64,000 nucleotides of DNA from Candidatus Bacteroides merdavium. Lineage in GTDB: Bacteria > Bacteroidota > Bacteroidia > Bacteroidales > Bacteroidaceae. Location: positions 46,292 through 110,291 of the forward strand of contig DXAV01000089.1 of NCBI GenBank assembly GCA_019116805.1, written 5' to 3'. The number at the start of each line of letters is the position of its first letter. Positions within the stretch are counted from its first letter, which is position 1. The position numbers and the translations under genes were made by a program. Positions 1-8,032 of the stretch are shown piece after piece. The notes under the pieces are model-generated. The model worked only from the letters and a program-made list of their open reading frames with translations, searched no databases and had not been told where the DNA came from.

Positions 1-2
1 AC

Positions 3-1118
3 TGGTATAACATGACGGGAAGCCTGGCCAAGCAAGTCACTTCGGGTAACTTCGAGGTAAAGGATTTCCTAGGCTACGACCCGCAGGAAGGCTCCTTCTA
101 CTACACCAGCAACGAAGAGAGCCCCCTACGCACCGCCGTCTATAAGACCGACCGCAAGGGCAAGAAACTGAAGCTCTCCACGCAGCAGGGTACCAATTCA
201 GCCCAGTTCAGCACGGACATGAAGTATTACCTGAACCGCTACACCAGCCTCGACACGCCGATGGTCATCACGTTGAACAACAACCGCGGACAGGTGCTCA
301 CCACCTTGGTGGACAACCAGAAACTCTGTGCCCAGCTGGCCGAATACAACCTGCCGAAGAAGGAATTCTTCAGCTTTACCACTACCGACGGTACCCAGCT
401 GAACGGCTGGATGATGAAGCCCACCGACTTCTCGGCTTCCAAGAAATATCCCGCTCTGCAATACCAGTATAGCGGCCCCGGCTCGCAACAAGTGCTCGAC
501 GCCTTCGGCATCAGCTGGGAGACGTTCATGGCCTCGCAGGGCTACATCGTGGTCTGCGTGGACGGACGCGGCACGGGCGGACGCGGCGCCGACTTCGAGA
601 AGTGCACGTACCTGAACCTGGGCGTCAAGGAAGCCCGCGATCAGGTGGAGACGGCCCTCTACCTGGGCAGCCTGCCCTACGTGGACAAGAACCGCATCGG
701 AATCTGGGGCTGGAGCTTCGGCGGCTACATGACTATCATGAGTATGAGCGAAGGTACTCCCGTATTCAAGGCAGGTGTAGCTGTAGCAGCCGTGACCGAC
801 TGGAACTACTACGACACCGTCTATGGCGAACGCTTCATGCGCACACCGCAGGAGAACGCCGAGGGCTACAAGGCATCGTCGGCCTTCACCCGCGCCGACA
901 AACTGAACGGACGCCTCCTGCTGGTACACGGCATGGCCGACGACAACGTGCACTACCAGAACTGTGCCGAGTATGCCGAACACCTGGTTCAGCTGGGCAA
1001 GCAGTTCGACATGCAGGTCTATACCAACCGCAACCACAGCATCTTCGGCGGCAACACGCGCATGCACCTGTACACGCGTCTGACGGAGTTCTTTAATCAG
1101 TGGTTAATGGAAAATTGA
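3..1118 (+). CDS. S9B dipeptidyl peptidase IV-like serine peptidase (5' partial)
   Basis: C-terminal part of a prolyl-oligopeptidase-family (S9) exopeptidase that would cleave X-Pro dipeptides from peptide N-termini. The reading frame is open from base 3, so the gene starts outside the window; the Met at 12 is internal. The alpha/beta-hydrolase domain is complete. The nucleophile Ser is in GWSFGGY (codon 714-716), the Asp is in the DDNVH motif (939-941), and the His is in NRNHS (1035-1037), spaced as in DPP-IV. The N-terminal propeller is mostly missing. The last codons and stop fall inside a copy of the TAATGGAAAATTGAAAATGG repeat that runs into lipA, so the C-terminal residues may derive from the repeat. 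Family assignment is firm; the exact substrate is inferred. Confidence 0.92.
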   Translation, partial: WYNMTGSLAKQVTSGNFEVKDFLGYDPQEGSFYYTSNEESPLRTAVYKTDRKGKKLKLSTQQGTNSAQFSTDMKYYLNRYTSLDTPMVITLNNNRGQVLTTLVDNQKLCAQLAEYNLPKKEFFSFTTTDGTQLNGWMMKPTDFSASKKYPALQYQYSGPGSQQVLDAFGISWETFMASQGYIVVCVDGRGTGGRGADFEKCTYLNLGVKEARDQVETALYLGSLPYVDKNRIGIWGWSFGGYMTIMSMSEGTPVFKAGVAVAAVTDWNYYDTVYGERFMRTPQENAEGYKASSAFTRADKLNGRLLLVHGMADDNVHYQNCAEYAEHLVQLGKQFDMQVYTNRNHSIFGGNTRMHLYTRLTEFFNQWLMEN

Positions 1119-1120
1119 AA

Positions 1121-1969
1121 ATGGAACGAGTACGCAAGCCTGAATGGCTCAAGATAAGCATCGGCGCCAACGAACGCTACACCGAAACGAAACGTATCGT
1201 CGAGTCGCATTGCCTGCACACCATCTGCAGCAGCGGCCGATGCCCCAACATGGGCGAATGCTGGGGACGGGGCACGGCCACCTTCATGATAGGCGGCAAC
1301 ATCTGCACCCGCAGCTGCAAGTTCTGCAACACGCAGACAGGACGCCCCCTGCCCCTCGACCCACAGGAACCTGCGCACGTGGCCGAGTCGGTGCGGTTGA
1401 TGAAGCTCTCGCACGCCGTCGTGACCTCCGTCGATCGCGACGACCTGCCCGACTTGGGCGCTGCTCACTGGGCACAGACCATCGGCGAGATACGCCGGCT
1501 GAACCCCGAAACCACCATCGAGGTGCTGATACCCGACTTCCAGGGGCGCAGGGAACTGGTGGAGCAGGTCATCGAAGTGCGGCCCGACATCATCAGCCAC
1601 AACATGGAGACCGTGCGCCGCATCAGCCCCCTGGTGCGCAGCGCCGCCCGCTACGACACGAGCCTCGAGGTCATCCGCCAGATAGCCGCCAGTGGCATTA
1701 CGGCCAAGTCGGGCATCATGGTGGGGCTGGGCGAAACGCCTGCCGAGGTAGAAGAGCTGATGGATGATCTCCGTGCCGCCGGTTGCCAGATCATGACCAT
1801 CGGCCAGTACCTGCAGCCCTCGCATCGCCATTACCCTGTAGCTGAGTACGTCACCCCCGAGCAGTTCAAGCGCTATGAAGAAACGGGGCTGGCGAAAGGC
1901 TTCACGCAGGTAGAAAGCGGACCGCTGGTGCGTTCGTCCTACCATGCGGAAAGTCGCTCCGATATCTGA
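1121..1969 (+). CDS. lipA: Lipoyl synthase LipA
   Basis: Radical-SAM enzyme that inserts two sulfurs into protein-bound octanoyl groups, making the lipoyl cofactor of 2-oxoacid dehydrogenases and the glycine cleavage system. Both iron-sulfur motifs are intact: the auxiliary-cluster C-x4-C-x5-C (CSSGRCPNMGEC) and the radical-SAM CX3CX2C (CTRSCKFC). The glycine-rich strand GGNIC lies just before the latter. The product is 282 residues, the usual length. I start at ATG 1121, because the GTG at 1100 would overlap the upstream peptidase and adds only residues encoded by the TAATGGAAAATTG repeat. It is probably cotranscribed with the upstream peptidase, since the stop and start are 2 bp apart. A hairpin terminator follows. 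Confidence 0.96.
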   Translation: MERVRKPEWLKISIGANERYTETKRIVESHCLHTICSSGRCPNMGECWGRGTATFMIGGNICTRSCKFCNTQTGRPLPLDPQEPAHVAESVRLMKLSHAVVTSVDRDDLPDLGAAHWAQTIGEIRRLNPETTIEVLIPDFQGRRELVEQVIEVRPDIISHNMETVRRISPLVRSAARYDTSLEVIRQIAASGITAKSGIMVGLGETPAEVEELMDDLRAAGCQIMTIGQYLQPSHRHYPVAEYVTPEQFKRYEETGLAKGFTQVESGPLVRSSYHAESRSDI

Positions 1970-1982
1970 AGAAATAAAGAAA

Positions 1983-2010
1983 AGAGGCTGAACAACTCAG
2001 TCTCTTTTTT
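1983..2010 (+). terminator. Rho-independent terminator after lipA
   Basis: Nine-base arms (AGAGGCTGA and TCAGTCTCT, one G-U pair) around a 5-base loop, followed by a run of five T. It ends 28-41 bp after the lipA stop. Confidence 0.8.
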
Positions 2011-2037
2011 GTTTAAAAAGGAAAAAGCGATACACCC

Positions 2038-3153
2038 ATGAGCCCACAAAGTATTCTATCTTTCAAACACAACATGACATGGGGTTTCATTCCCGTTTTG
2101 TTGTCCATGATTTTGTCCGAATTTGTTCCGCTGGGTATGGCCATCTATATAGGAGCCATTTTGGCCATCGGGCTCTCCACTTACACCTTCCTTCGGAAAG
2201 GAGAACACTTACCGCAAATTCTGCTCTATGCCATTACCGTTATGCTAGTAATGCTGGCCGCCACCTATTACTTCTACGCCGCAAGCTGCCAGCCGCAATG
2301 GTATCCCTTCACCCTTGAAATAGGTACCCTCCTGCTGATATTGCTTTTTTACCTGAACCGCAAGTCGTTGGTGGCCCATTACGTTTCTTCTCCTAAGAAA
2401 CACCAGCCATCGATCAAAAACATCGAGGCCACTATTGTGTCAGCTCGCGTCGTACTGCTCTTCGGGTTCCTCCATCTATTGGCTCTGTTGTTTGCCCATG
2501 CTCCTCTTCAGGGGAAATCGGATTTCATCCTCCACCATGTGGCACCTCCCGCAGTATTCGTCCTCAGTATCCTGTTCAATCAGATAGGCATCAGCTACTT
2601 CAACCGCCTAATGAGACGGACGGTATTTGTCCCCGTGGTCAATGATGAGGGCGATGTGACAGGCAAGGCCCTGGCATCCGACGCTCTGAGCAAAAAGCAG
2701 AAATACATGATTCCCTTCGTACGCATGGCCGTCACACTGAACGGCATGCTCTACCTCTGTCCACGCCAACAGAACACCGCTTTCGAAAAAGGCAAGACCG
2801 ACCTGCCTGTAGAAGGCTACCTGCTTTATGGCGAAACATTGAAGCAAGGCCTCCATCGCTTGGTACGCCAGGTATTGCCCGACGTACCCCTGCAGGACCT
2901 CAAGTTCAATTTCAAATATAAGCTGGAAAACAAAGTGACCAACCGGCTGGTCTATGTATTCACATTGACCATCGACCACGAAAGTCAACTGACGAAACAC
3001 AAGGGACGGCCAGGCAAACTATGGACCATCCCCCAGATAGAACAAAACCTAGGCCAGAACTTTTTCTGTAGCAGCTTTGAGGATGAATACAATCGGGTAT
3101 TCTCCATGATTGACGAATGTGGCGGAAACTTTTCCGCACACAATGCTCACTGA
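2038..3153 (+). CDS. Multi-pass membrane protein with degenerate Nudix-like domain
   Basis: Residues 1-185 hold about six hydrophobic segments, so this is an inner-membrane protein. Residues 190-360 are soluble and resemble a Nudix fold. Around residues 255-280 the spacing of the Nudix box (G-x5-E-x7-R) is kept as G-YLLYG-E-TLKQGLH-R. The catalytic continuation RExxEE is replaced by RLVRQV, so the metal-binding glutamates are gone. I infer a non-catalytic, perhaps ligand-sensing, domain. No specific function is recognised. It sits alone after the lipA terminator and overlaps the convergent methylase gene by 7 bp at its 3' end. Confidence 0.8.
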   Translation: MSPQSILSFKHNMTWGFIPVLLSMILSEFVPLGMAIYIGAILAIGLSTYTFLRKGEHLPQILLYAITVMLVMLAATYYFYAASCQPQWYPFTLEIGTLLLILLFYLNRKSLVAHYVSSPKKHQPSIKNIEATIVSARVVLLFGFLHLLALLFAHAPLQGKSDFILHHVAPPAVFVLSILFNQIGISYFNRLMRRTVFVPVVNDEGDVTGKALASDALSKKQKYMIPFVRMAVTLNGMLYLCPRQQNTAFEKGKTDLPVEGYLLYGETLKQGLHRLVRQVLPDVPLQDLKFNFKYKLENKVTNRLVYVFTLTIDHESQLTKHKGRPGKLWTIPQIEQNLGQNFFCSSFEDEYNRVFSMIDECGGNFSAHNAH

Positions 3154-3851
3154 TAGAGCAGGAAAATACAGGGAATTTTGGTCAGATCGGGAGTATGTCC
3201 CTTCCAATCCTTTACGCTCCGTGTTTTGATAAACTCTCCTTCGCACGTGATATTGGCAGCAATGCAAAGTTTCGTTTGCGGACGGCAATTCTGAAGAATG
3301 TCCTCCAGCATCTTGTTGTTGCGATAAGGTGTCTCAATGAAGAGCTGAGTTTGATGTTCGGCATAGACGCGTTGTTCAAGTTGTTTCAATTTCTTGGCGC
3401 GTTCGGCTGGTTCGATGGGCAAATAGCCGTTGAAGGCAAAGCTCTGTCCATTGAAACCCGCCCCCATGACCGAAAGGATAATGGACGAAGGCCCTACAAG
3501 CGGTACCACCTTCAAGCCCTTGCGTTGGGCAATAGCCACCACATCAGCACCCGGATCGGCCACGGCGGGACAACCCGCTTCGGAAATAACTCCCATGGAC
3601 AATCCTCCTTCGAGCGGCTTCAAGTAGCCTGAGATGTCTTCGGGCGACGTATGCTTGTTGAGCGGATAGAAGGTCAGAGCATCGATGTCAATGTCCTTGT
3701 CCACCTTCTTCAGAAAGCGACGGGCCGAACGGACATCCTCCACAATGAAGTGACGGATACCCACTATGATTTCCTTGTTATATCCAGGCAAGACCTTCTC
3801 CCAGGGAGTGTCGCCCAAGGTAACGGGCAGCAGATAGAGTGCGATTTCCAT
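3147..3851 (-). CDS. RsmI-like SAM-dependent methyltransferase (tetrapyrrole methylase fold)
   Basis: The 234-residue protein belongs to the tetrapyrrole methylase family, closest to RsmI, which 2'-O-methylates C1402 of 16S rRNA. Family landmarks are SEAGCPAVADPG (the RsmI glycine-rich loop region), VPLVGPSSI, and FIETPYRN. The N-terminus MEIALYLLPVTLGD replaces the usual LYLVATPIGN. It is shorter than canonical RsmI (about 280), and Bacteroidota often carry this short paralogue beside a full RsmI, so the substrate is unproven. It lies downstream of fabI on the same strand, separated by a repeat-filled 107-bp gap. Confidence 0.88.
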   Translation of the reverse strand: MEIALYLLPVTLGDTPWEKVLPGYNKEIIVGIRHFIVEDVRSARRFLKKVDKDIDIDALTFYPLNKHTSPEDISGYLKPLEGGLSMGVISEAGCPAVADPGADVVAIAQRKGLKVVPLVGPSSIILSVMGAGFNGQSFAFNGYLPIEPAERAKKLKQLEQRVYAEHQTQLFIETPYRNNKMLEDILQNCRPQTKLCIAANITCEGEFIKTRSVKDWKGHTPDLTKIPCIFLLYQ

Positions 3852-3958
3852 CGGTTGAATAGAGAATTAAAAAATGAAAATTGATAATTGAGCATGGAAA
3901 GTTAAAGGGGTGAAGCCCCATTCTCCATTTTCAATTATCAATTCTCAATTAAAAAAGT
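3852..3958 (-). repeat. Dispersed AATTGA/TCAATT stem-loop repeat (copy 1)
   Basis: The gap between fabI and the RsmI-like gene is almost wholly palindromic repeat. The left arm contains AATTGATAATTGAGCATGG, the centre is a small GGGG-tgaag-CCCC hairpin, and the right arm contains CCATTTTCAATTATCAATT. The same layout recurs at 46710-46795 and 51195-51308. Confidence 0.75.
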
Positions 3959-4816
3959 TTATCCGTAGATGATGTTACCGTTGGCATCCTTGTACTCATC
4001 GAGACCTTTCTCATAAGTAGCCATGGCACGGAGGCTCATACCCACGCTGGAGAAACCACCGTCGTGGTAAAGGTTCTGCATGGTGACCTTGCGAGTGAGG
4101 TCGGAGAACATCACGATGCAATAGTCGGCACATTCGTCGGCCGAAGCGTTGCCCAGCGGCGACATACGATTGGCGAAGTCAAACAACTTGTCCATACCTT
4201 TCACGCCCGAACCGGCTGTAGTCATCGTAGGCGACTGAGAGATGGTGTTCACACGCACGTGGTGTTCACGTCCATAAATGTAACCGAAGCTACGTGCAAT
4301 AGATTCAAGCAAAGCTTTGGCATCAGCCATATCGTTGTAACCATAGAACGTACGTTGCGCGGCCACGTAGCTCAGCGCCAGGATAGAGCCGTAGTCGGCA
4401 ATGGCGCCCAGCTTCTTGGCAGCCTGTATCATCTTGTGGAAAGACACGGCAGAGATGTCCAGTGTCTTGCTCAGCATATCGTAATCCAAATCGTCGTATG
4501 TACGCTTCTTGCGCACGTTGGGAGACATTCCGATGGAGTGAAGCACGAAGTCAACCGGCCCGCCCAACACTTCCATGGAGCGCTTGAATACATTTTCCAA
4601 ATCTTCTACACTAGTAGCGTCGGCGGGGATTACTTCGCAATGCAACTTCTCAGCCAGGGCAGACACTTCGCCCATGCGGACTGCTACAGGAGTGTTAGAC
4701 AACGTAATGGTTGCACCCTCTTCTACAGCTTTTTCTGCAACCTTCCAGGCAATGGACTGCTCATTCAGAGCACCGAAAATAATGCCTTTTTTTCCTTTCA
4801 ATAAATTGTAACTCAT
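3959..4816 (-). CDS. fabI: Enoyl-[acyl-carrier-protein] reductase FabI
   Basis: NADH-dependent reductase of the last step in each type II fatty-acid elongation cycle; short-chain dehydrogenase fold, 285 residues. The N-terminal nucleotide-binding segment is GIIFGALNEQSIAW, as in FabI (G-x5-S-I-A-W). The active-site stretch holds Tyr and Lys in FYGYNDMADAKA, the Y-x6-K signature of FabI. The SPTMTTAGSG loop is in the substrate-binding region. I chose ATG 4816 (MSYNLLKGKKG) because it matches the family start and lies 26 bp after a clear -7 box; the longer open frame to 4951 would begin upstream of that promoter. Confidence 0.96.
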   Translation of the reverse strand: MSYNLLKGKKGIIFGALNEQSIAWKVAEKAVEEGATITLSNTPVAVRMGEVSALAEKLHCEVIPADATSVEDLENVFKRSMEVLGGPVDFVLHSIGMSPNVRKKRTYDDLDYDMLSKTLDISAVSFHKMIQAAKKLGAIADYGSILALSYVAAQRTFYGYNDMADAKALLESIARSFGYIYGREHHVRVNTISQSPTMTTAGSGVKGMDKLFDFANRMSPLGNASADECADYCIVMFSDLTRKVTMQNLYHDGGFSSVGMSLRAMATYEKGLDEYKDANGNIIYG

Positions 4817-4841
4817 ACCTATTTTTATAAAGTTTACGCCG

Positions 4842-4849
4842 CAAAGATA
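4842..4849 (-). promoter_or_regulatory. Bacteroidota -7 box for fabI
   Basis: Minus-strand TATCTTTG, matching the TAnnTTTG consensus, 26 bp before the fabI ATG. No convincing -33 TTTG was seen. Confidence 0.65.
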
Positions 4850-4956
4850 GGAAGTTTCCACATAAGTTTCTCGAAAAACAAGGAAAGAAAGTGGCTGAAT
4901 GACAAAAAATACACCTAAACCAACAAATAATACACACAAGACCGAAGACATTACGG

Positions 4957-4964
4957 TACTTTTG
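4957..4964 (+). promoter_or_regulatory. -7 box for the GH28 gene
   Basis: TACTTTTG matches TAnnTTTG. It ends 2 bp before the ATG at 4967, so transcription starts at or after that codon and the real start is the later ATG at 4994. Confidence 0.7.
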
Positions 4965-4993
4965 CAATGGTAAAATTTAAAAAGATATCACGA

Positions 4994-6565
4994 ATGAACA
5001 CATTTGTCAAGAAGTTATTAGTGCTTGCCAGCGCAATTGTCCCCATGGCCTGCGTACAACAAGCAGAAACTACGCAATGCAAAAGCAGCATTGACAACAA
5101 GATTTACGAGAACCTTCCTTTCAGTATGCCCCAAGTCATCCAACCGTCTTTCCCCGACTACACGGTCAATATCAGGGACTTCGGAGCCAAGGCTGACGGC
5201 AAGACACTGAATACCCAAGCCATCAACGACGCCATCAAAGCCGTCAACGAAAAGGGAGGAGGCAAAGTGATCATTCCCGAAGGTTTGTGGCTGACAGGTC
5301 CCATCGAACTGCTGAGCAACGTCAACCTCTATACAGAAAAGAATGCACTGGTATTGTTTACAGATGATTTCCAGGCTTACCCCATTATAAAGACCTCGTT
5401 CGAAGGACTGGAAACACGTCGCTGCCAGTCGCCCATCTCGGCACGAAACGCTGAAAACATCGCCATCACAGGCCATGGTGTGTTCGACGGTTCGGGCGAT
5501 AGCTGGCGTCCTGTCAAGAAAGGCAAGCTGACCTCCTCGCAATGGAAGACGCTTGTTGCCTCGGGTGGTGTGGTGGATAATGACATCTGGTATCCCACCG
5601 AAGGCTCCCTCAAAGGTGCCAAGGCCTGTAAGGAGTTCAACAATCCCGTGGGTATCGAAACCGACAAAGAATGGAATGAAATACGCCCCTGGCTGCGCCC
5701 CGTCCTGCTCAACATCGTGAAAAGTAAGAATGTCCTGCTGGAAGGTGTAACCTTCAAAAACTCGCCCAGCTGGTGCCTGCATCCTCTATCGTGCGAGCAC
5801 ATCACCATCAACAACGTCAAAGTGTTCAACCCCTGGTATTCGCAAAATGGCGATGCGCTCGACTTGGAATCGTGCAACAATGCACTGATTATCAACAACA
5901 TCTTTGATGCAGGCGATGATGCTATCTGCATCAAGTCCGGCAAGGACGAAGACGGCCGCAAACGTGGTGAACCCTGCCAGAATGTCATTGTGAAGAACAA
6001 TGTCGTCCTGCATGGACATGGCGGTTTTGTAGTAGGTAGCGAAATGTCGGGCGGCGTGAAGAACATTTACGTGGCCGATTGTACCTTCCTGGGAACCGAC
6101 GTAGGTTTGCGCTTCAAGAGTACCCGCGGACGTGGTGGTGTAGTGGAGAACATCTACATTGACCGCATCAACATGATAGATATCCCCCACGAAGCCCTAT
6201 TGTTCGACCTTTTCTACGGCGGCAAGGGAGCAGGCGAAGAAACGGAAGAGGAGCTGGCCGGACGCATGAAGGCCGCTATCCCTCCTGTGACCGAAGAGAC
6301 ACCTGCCTTCCGCGACATCCACATTTCGAACATCACGGCCAGCAACATAGGTCGGGCCATGTTCTTCAACGGCTTGCCTGAGATGCCGATACGCAATGTC
6401 AACATCAAAGACGTTGTCATCAACGGCGCCAAGCAGGGCATTGTCATCAGCCAGGCGGAGAACGTGACCATCGACAACACGCTAGTCGAGACAGAAGGTG
6501 AAGTCTTGCAAGTGAAAGACTCCAAAGATGTGAAGGTCAACGGAAAGACCTATCACAACGAATGA
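4994..6565 (+). CDS. GH28 polygalacturonase, lipoprotein
   Basis: Pectin-degrading glycoside hydrolase of 523 residues, cleaving alpha-1,4-galacturonide bonds. A lipoprotein signal ends at the lipobox PMAC (Cys near residue 20), so it is membrane-anchored. The parallel beta-helix carries the GH28 motifs in order: NGDALDLESC (NxD), AGDDAICIKSG (DD), HGHGGFVVGSEM (GHG) and RFKSTRGRGG (RxK). All acidic catalytic residues are present. An N-terminal IRDFGAKADG segment is typical of exo-acting bacterial members. It is the first gene of the pectin locus, with its own promoter and a terminator behind it. Exo- versus endo-action is inference. Confidence 0.93.
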   Translation: MNTFVKKLLVLASAIVPMACVQQAETTQCKSSIDNKIYENLPFSMPQVIQPSFPDYTVNIRDFGAKADGKTLNTQAINDAIKAVNEKGGGKVIIPEGLWLTGPIELLSNVNLYTEKNALVLFTDDFQAYPIIKTSFEGLETRRCQSPISARNAENIAITGHGVFDGSGDSWRPVKKGKLTSSQWKTLVASGGVVDNDIWYPTEGSLKGAKACKEFNNPVGIETDKEWNEIRPWLRPVLLNIVKSKNVLLEGVTFKNSPSWCLHPLSCEHITINNVKVFNPWYSQNGDALDLESCNNALIINNIFDAGDDAICIKSGKDEDGRKRGEPCQNVIVKNNVVLHGHGGFVVGSEMSGGVKNIYVADCTFLGTDVGLRFKSTRGRGGVVENIYIDRINMIDIPHEALLFDLFYGGKGAGEETEEELAGRMKAAIPPVTEETPAFRDIHISNITASNIGRAMFFNGLPEMPIRNVNIKDVVINGAKQGIVISQAENVTIDNTLVETEGEVLQVKDSKDVKVNGKTYHNE

Positions 6566-6619
6566 CGCCAAACGTACAGGTTTCATTCAAGAAAGAACGA
6601 TATAAAGGTTTCATTAAGA

Positions 6620-6669
6620 TCGCCCCATGCGGCCTGCCCCACCAGGTCGCTGGGGCGAAATCCTTTTTT
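6620..6669 (+). terminator. Terminator after GH28
   Basis: Strong imperfect hairpin (CGCCCCA...TGGGGCG outer stem, GCGGCCTG/CAGGTCGC inner stem, loop CCCCAC) followed by a run of seven T. It separates the GH28 transcript from the DUF4861-GH43 unit. Confidence 0.75.
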
Positions 6670-6712
6670 ACAGAGATTTAAAGGAAATCATCGCAAACTA
6701 TCATTTTTTTAT

Positions 6713-6720
6713 TACTTTTG
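6713..6720 (+). promoter_or_regulatory. -7 box for DUF4861-GH43
   Basis: TACTTTTG (TAnnTTTG), 32 bp before the DUF4861 ATG and just after the GH28 terminator. Confidence 0.7.
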
Positions 6721-6752
6721 TGACAAAGTAATTCAAAACCCACATACACATC

Positions 6753-7979
6753 ATGAAAAAAGAACTTTTTGCCTTGCTGGGCATCCTTTGCGGTAGCTGC
6801 ATGCTGACAACCGCGCAAGAGACGACACAACTGAAAATCAGACTTGAAAACACAGGCAACCGCATACAAAAGGATGCACCAGTCATTATCAGTCTTGACC
6901 AGACAGAAGCGACCTTCCAGGTGCGTTCGGCTGTAGTTATGGACGGCAAGCAGGAAATCCCCTCCCAGCTGGACGACCTCAACGGCGACCTGAAGGCGGA
7001 CGAGCTGGCCTTTGTCATCGACATGCCTGCCCGCACAAGCAAGGAGCTGACCCTCACCCTTTCCTCAGCCAAACCAACCAAACAATATCCCGCCCGCGTA
7101 TTCGCGCAGATGCTGGCACGCGACGCCAAGAACAACCGCCACGCACCCGTACAATCCATCACCGTGCCAGGTACGACAGATTTCTATAGCATGGTACACG
7201 GCCACGGCCCCATGTTCGAATCCGAGCTTGTAGGCTATCGTGTTTACTTCAATGAGAAACAGACTCTTGACCCCTACGGCAAATTCAACAAAGGCATGGA
7301 GCTGAAAGAAAGCCAGTTCTACCCCAACGATGAGCAGCTGGCACGCGGCTTTGGCGACGATGTGCTGCTTGTGGGAAATAGTTGCGGCATCGGTGCCCTC
7401 AAGGGATGGGACGGACAGAAGGCCACCCACGTGGCACCTGTCGCCTTCCGCACGGAGCGCATCCTGGCCTATGGTCCTATCCGCACCATTGCGGAAGTGG
7501 AAGCCAAAGGATGGGAATACCAGGGTAAGGAACTGACCATGACACACCGCTACATCCTCTATGCCGGCCATCGCGACCTGCGCATCGAGACCACCTTTGC
7601 AGAACCGCTGGAGGAAGAAACCTTCTGTACAGGCGTGCAAAACATCATGGGCAATGAAACCGTCTCCTACTCCGACCACAAAGGACTGGTAGGTAGCTGG
7701 GGAAGACACTGGCCCGTCAACGACACGGTGAAATATGCCAAGGAAACCATCGGAATCGCCACCTACATTCCACAAAAATATGTCCGCAAGGAAGTGAAGG
7801 ACAAGGACAATTTCCTCTACACCGTCTCTGCACCTGGTAGCGACAACTTCTATTACTACACCATGTTCACCTCGCGCAAGGAAACCTTCGGCTACCCCAC
7901 CTCAGAAGCGTGGTTCAAATATATGCAGGAGTGGAAAGAAGAATTGGAAAATCCGATAAAACTCACCTTGATACGTTGA
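6753..7979 (+). CDS. DUF4861 family exported protein
   Basis: The 408-residue protein has a Sec signal peptide (MKKELFALLGILCGSCMLTTAQ). A Cys follows the hydrophobic core, but cleavage after TAQ looks likelier than lipidation. The body matches my recollection of DUF4861, a beta-rich family common in Bacteroidota pectin loci. The conserved run is around FYSMVHGHGPMFESELVGYR (residues 144-163) and SYSDHKGLVGSWGRHW. No catalytic activity is established for the family. The conserved His and acidic clusters suggest an enzyme or carbohydrate-binding protein acting on pectin oligomers in the periplasm. It is cotranscribed with the GH43 gene 53 bp downstream. Confidence 0.8.
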   Translation: MKKELFALLGILCGSCMLTTAQETTQLKIRLENTGNRIQKDAPVIISLDQTEATFQVRSAVVMDGKQEIPSQLDDLNGDLKADELAFVIDMPARTSKELTLTLSSAKPTKQYPARVFAQMLARDAKNNRHAPVQSITVPGTTDFYSMVHGHGPMFESELVGYRVYFNEKQTLDPYGKFNKGMELKESQFYPNDEQLARGFGDDVLLVGNSCGIGALKGWDGQKATHVAPVAFRTERILAYGPIRTIAEVEAKGWEYQGKELTMTHRYILYAGHRDLRIETTFAEPLEEETFCTGVQNIMGNETVSYSDHKGLVGSWGRHWPVNDTVKYAKETIGIATYIPQKYVRKEVKDKDNFLYTVSAPGSDNFYYYTMFTSRKETFGYPTSEAWFKYMQEWKEELENPIKLTLIR

Positions 7980-8032
7980 GTGAAACACCACCTTCACACG
8001 TATAGTAAAAAAACGATAAATCCCTATCTACC

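Noticed and set aside
1100..1120. GTG start of lipA at 1100
   Set aside because: It adds only residues encoded by the TAATGGAAAATTG repeat and overlaps the upstream gene; the ATG at 1121 fits the family.
4967..4993. Start of GH28 at 4967
   Set aside because: The -7 box ends 2 bp before it, so this ATG would fall outside or at the very edge of the transcript; the ATG at 4994 gives a clean lipoprotein signal.
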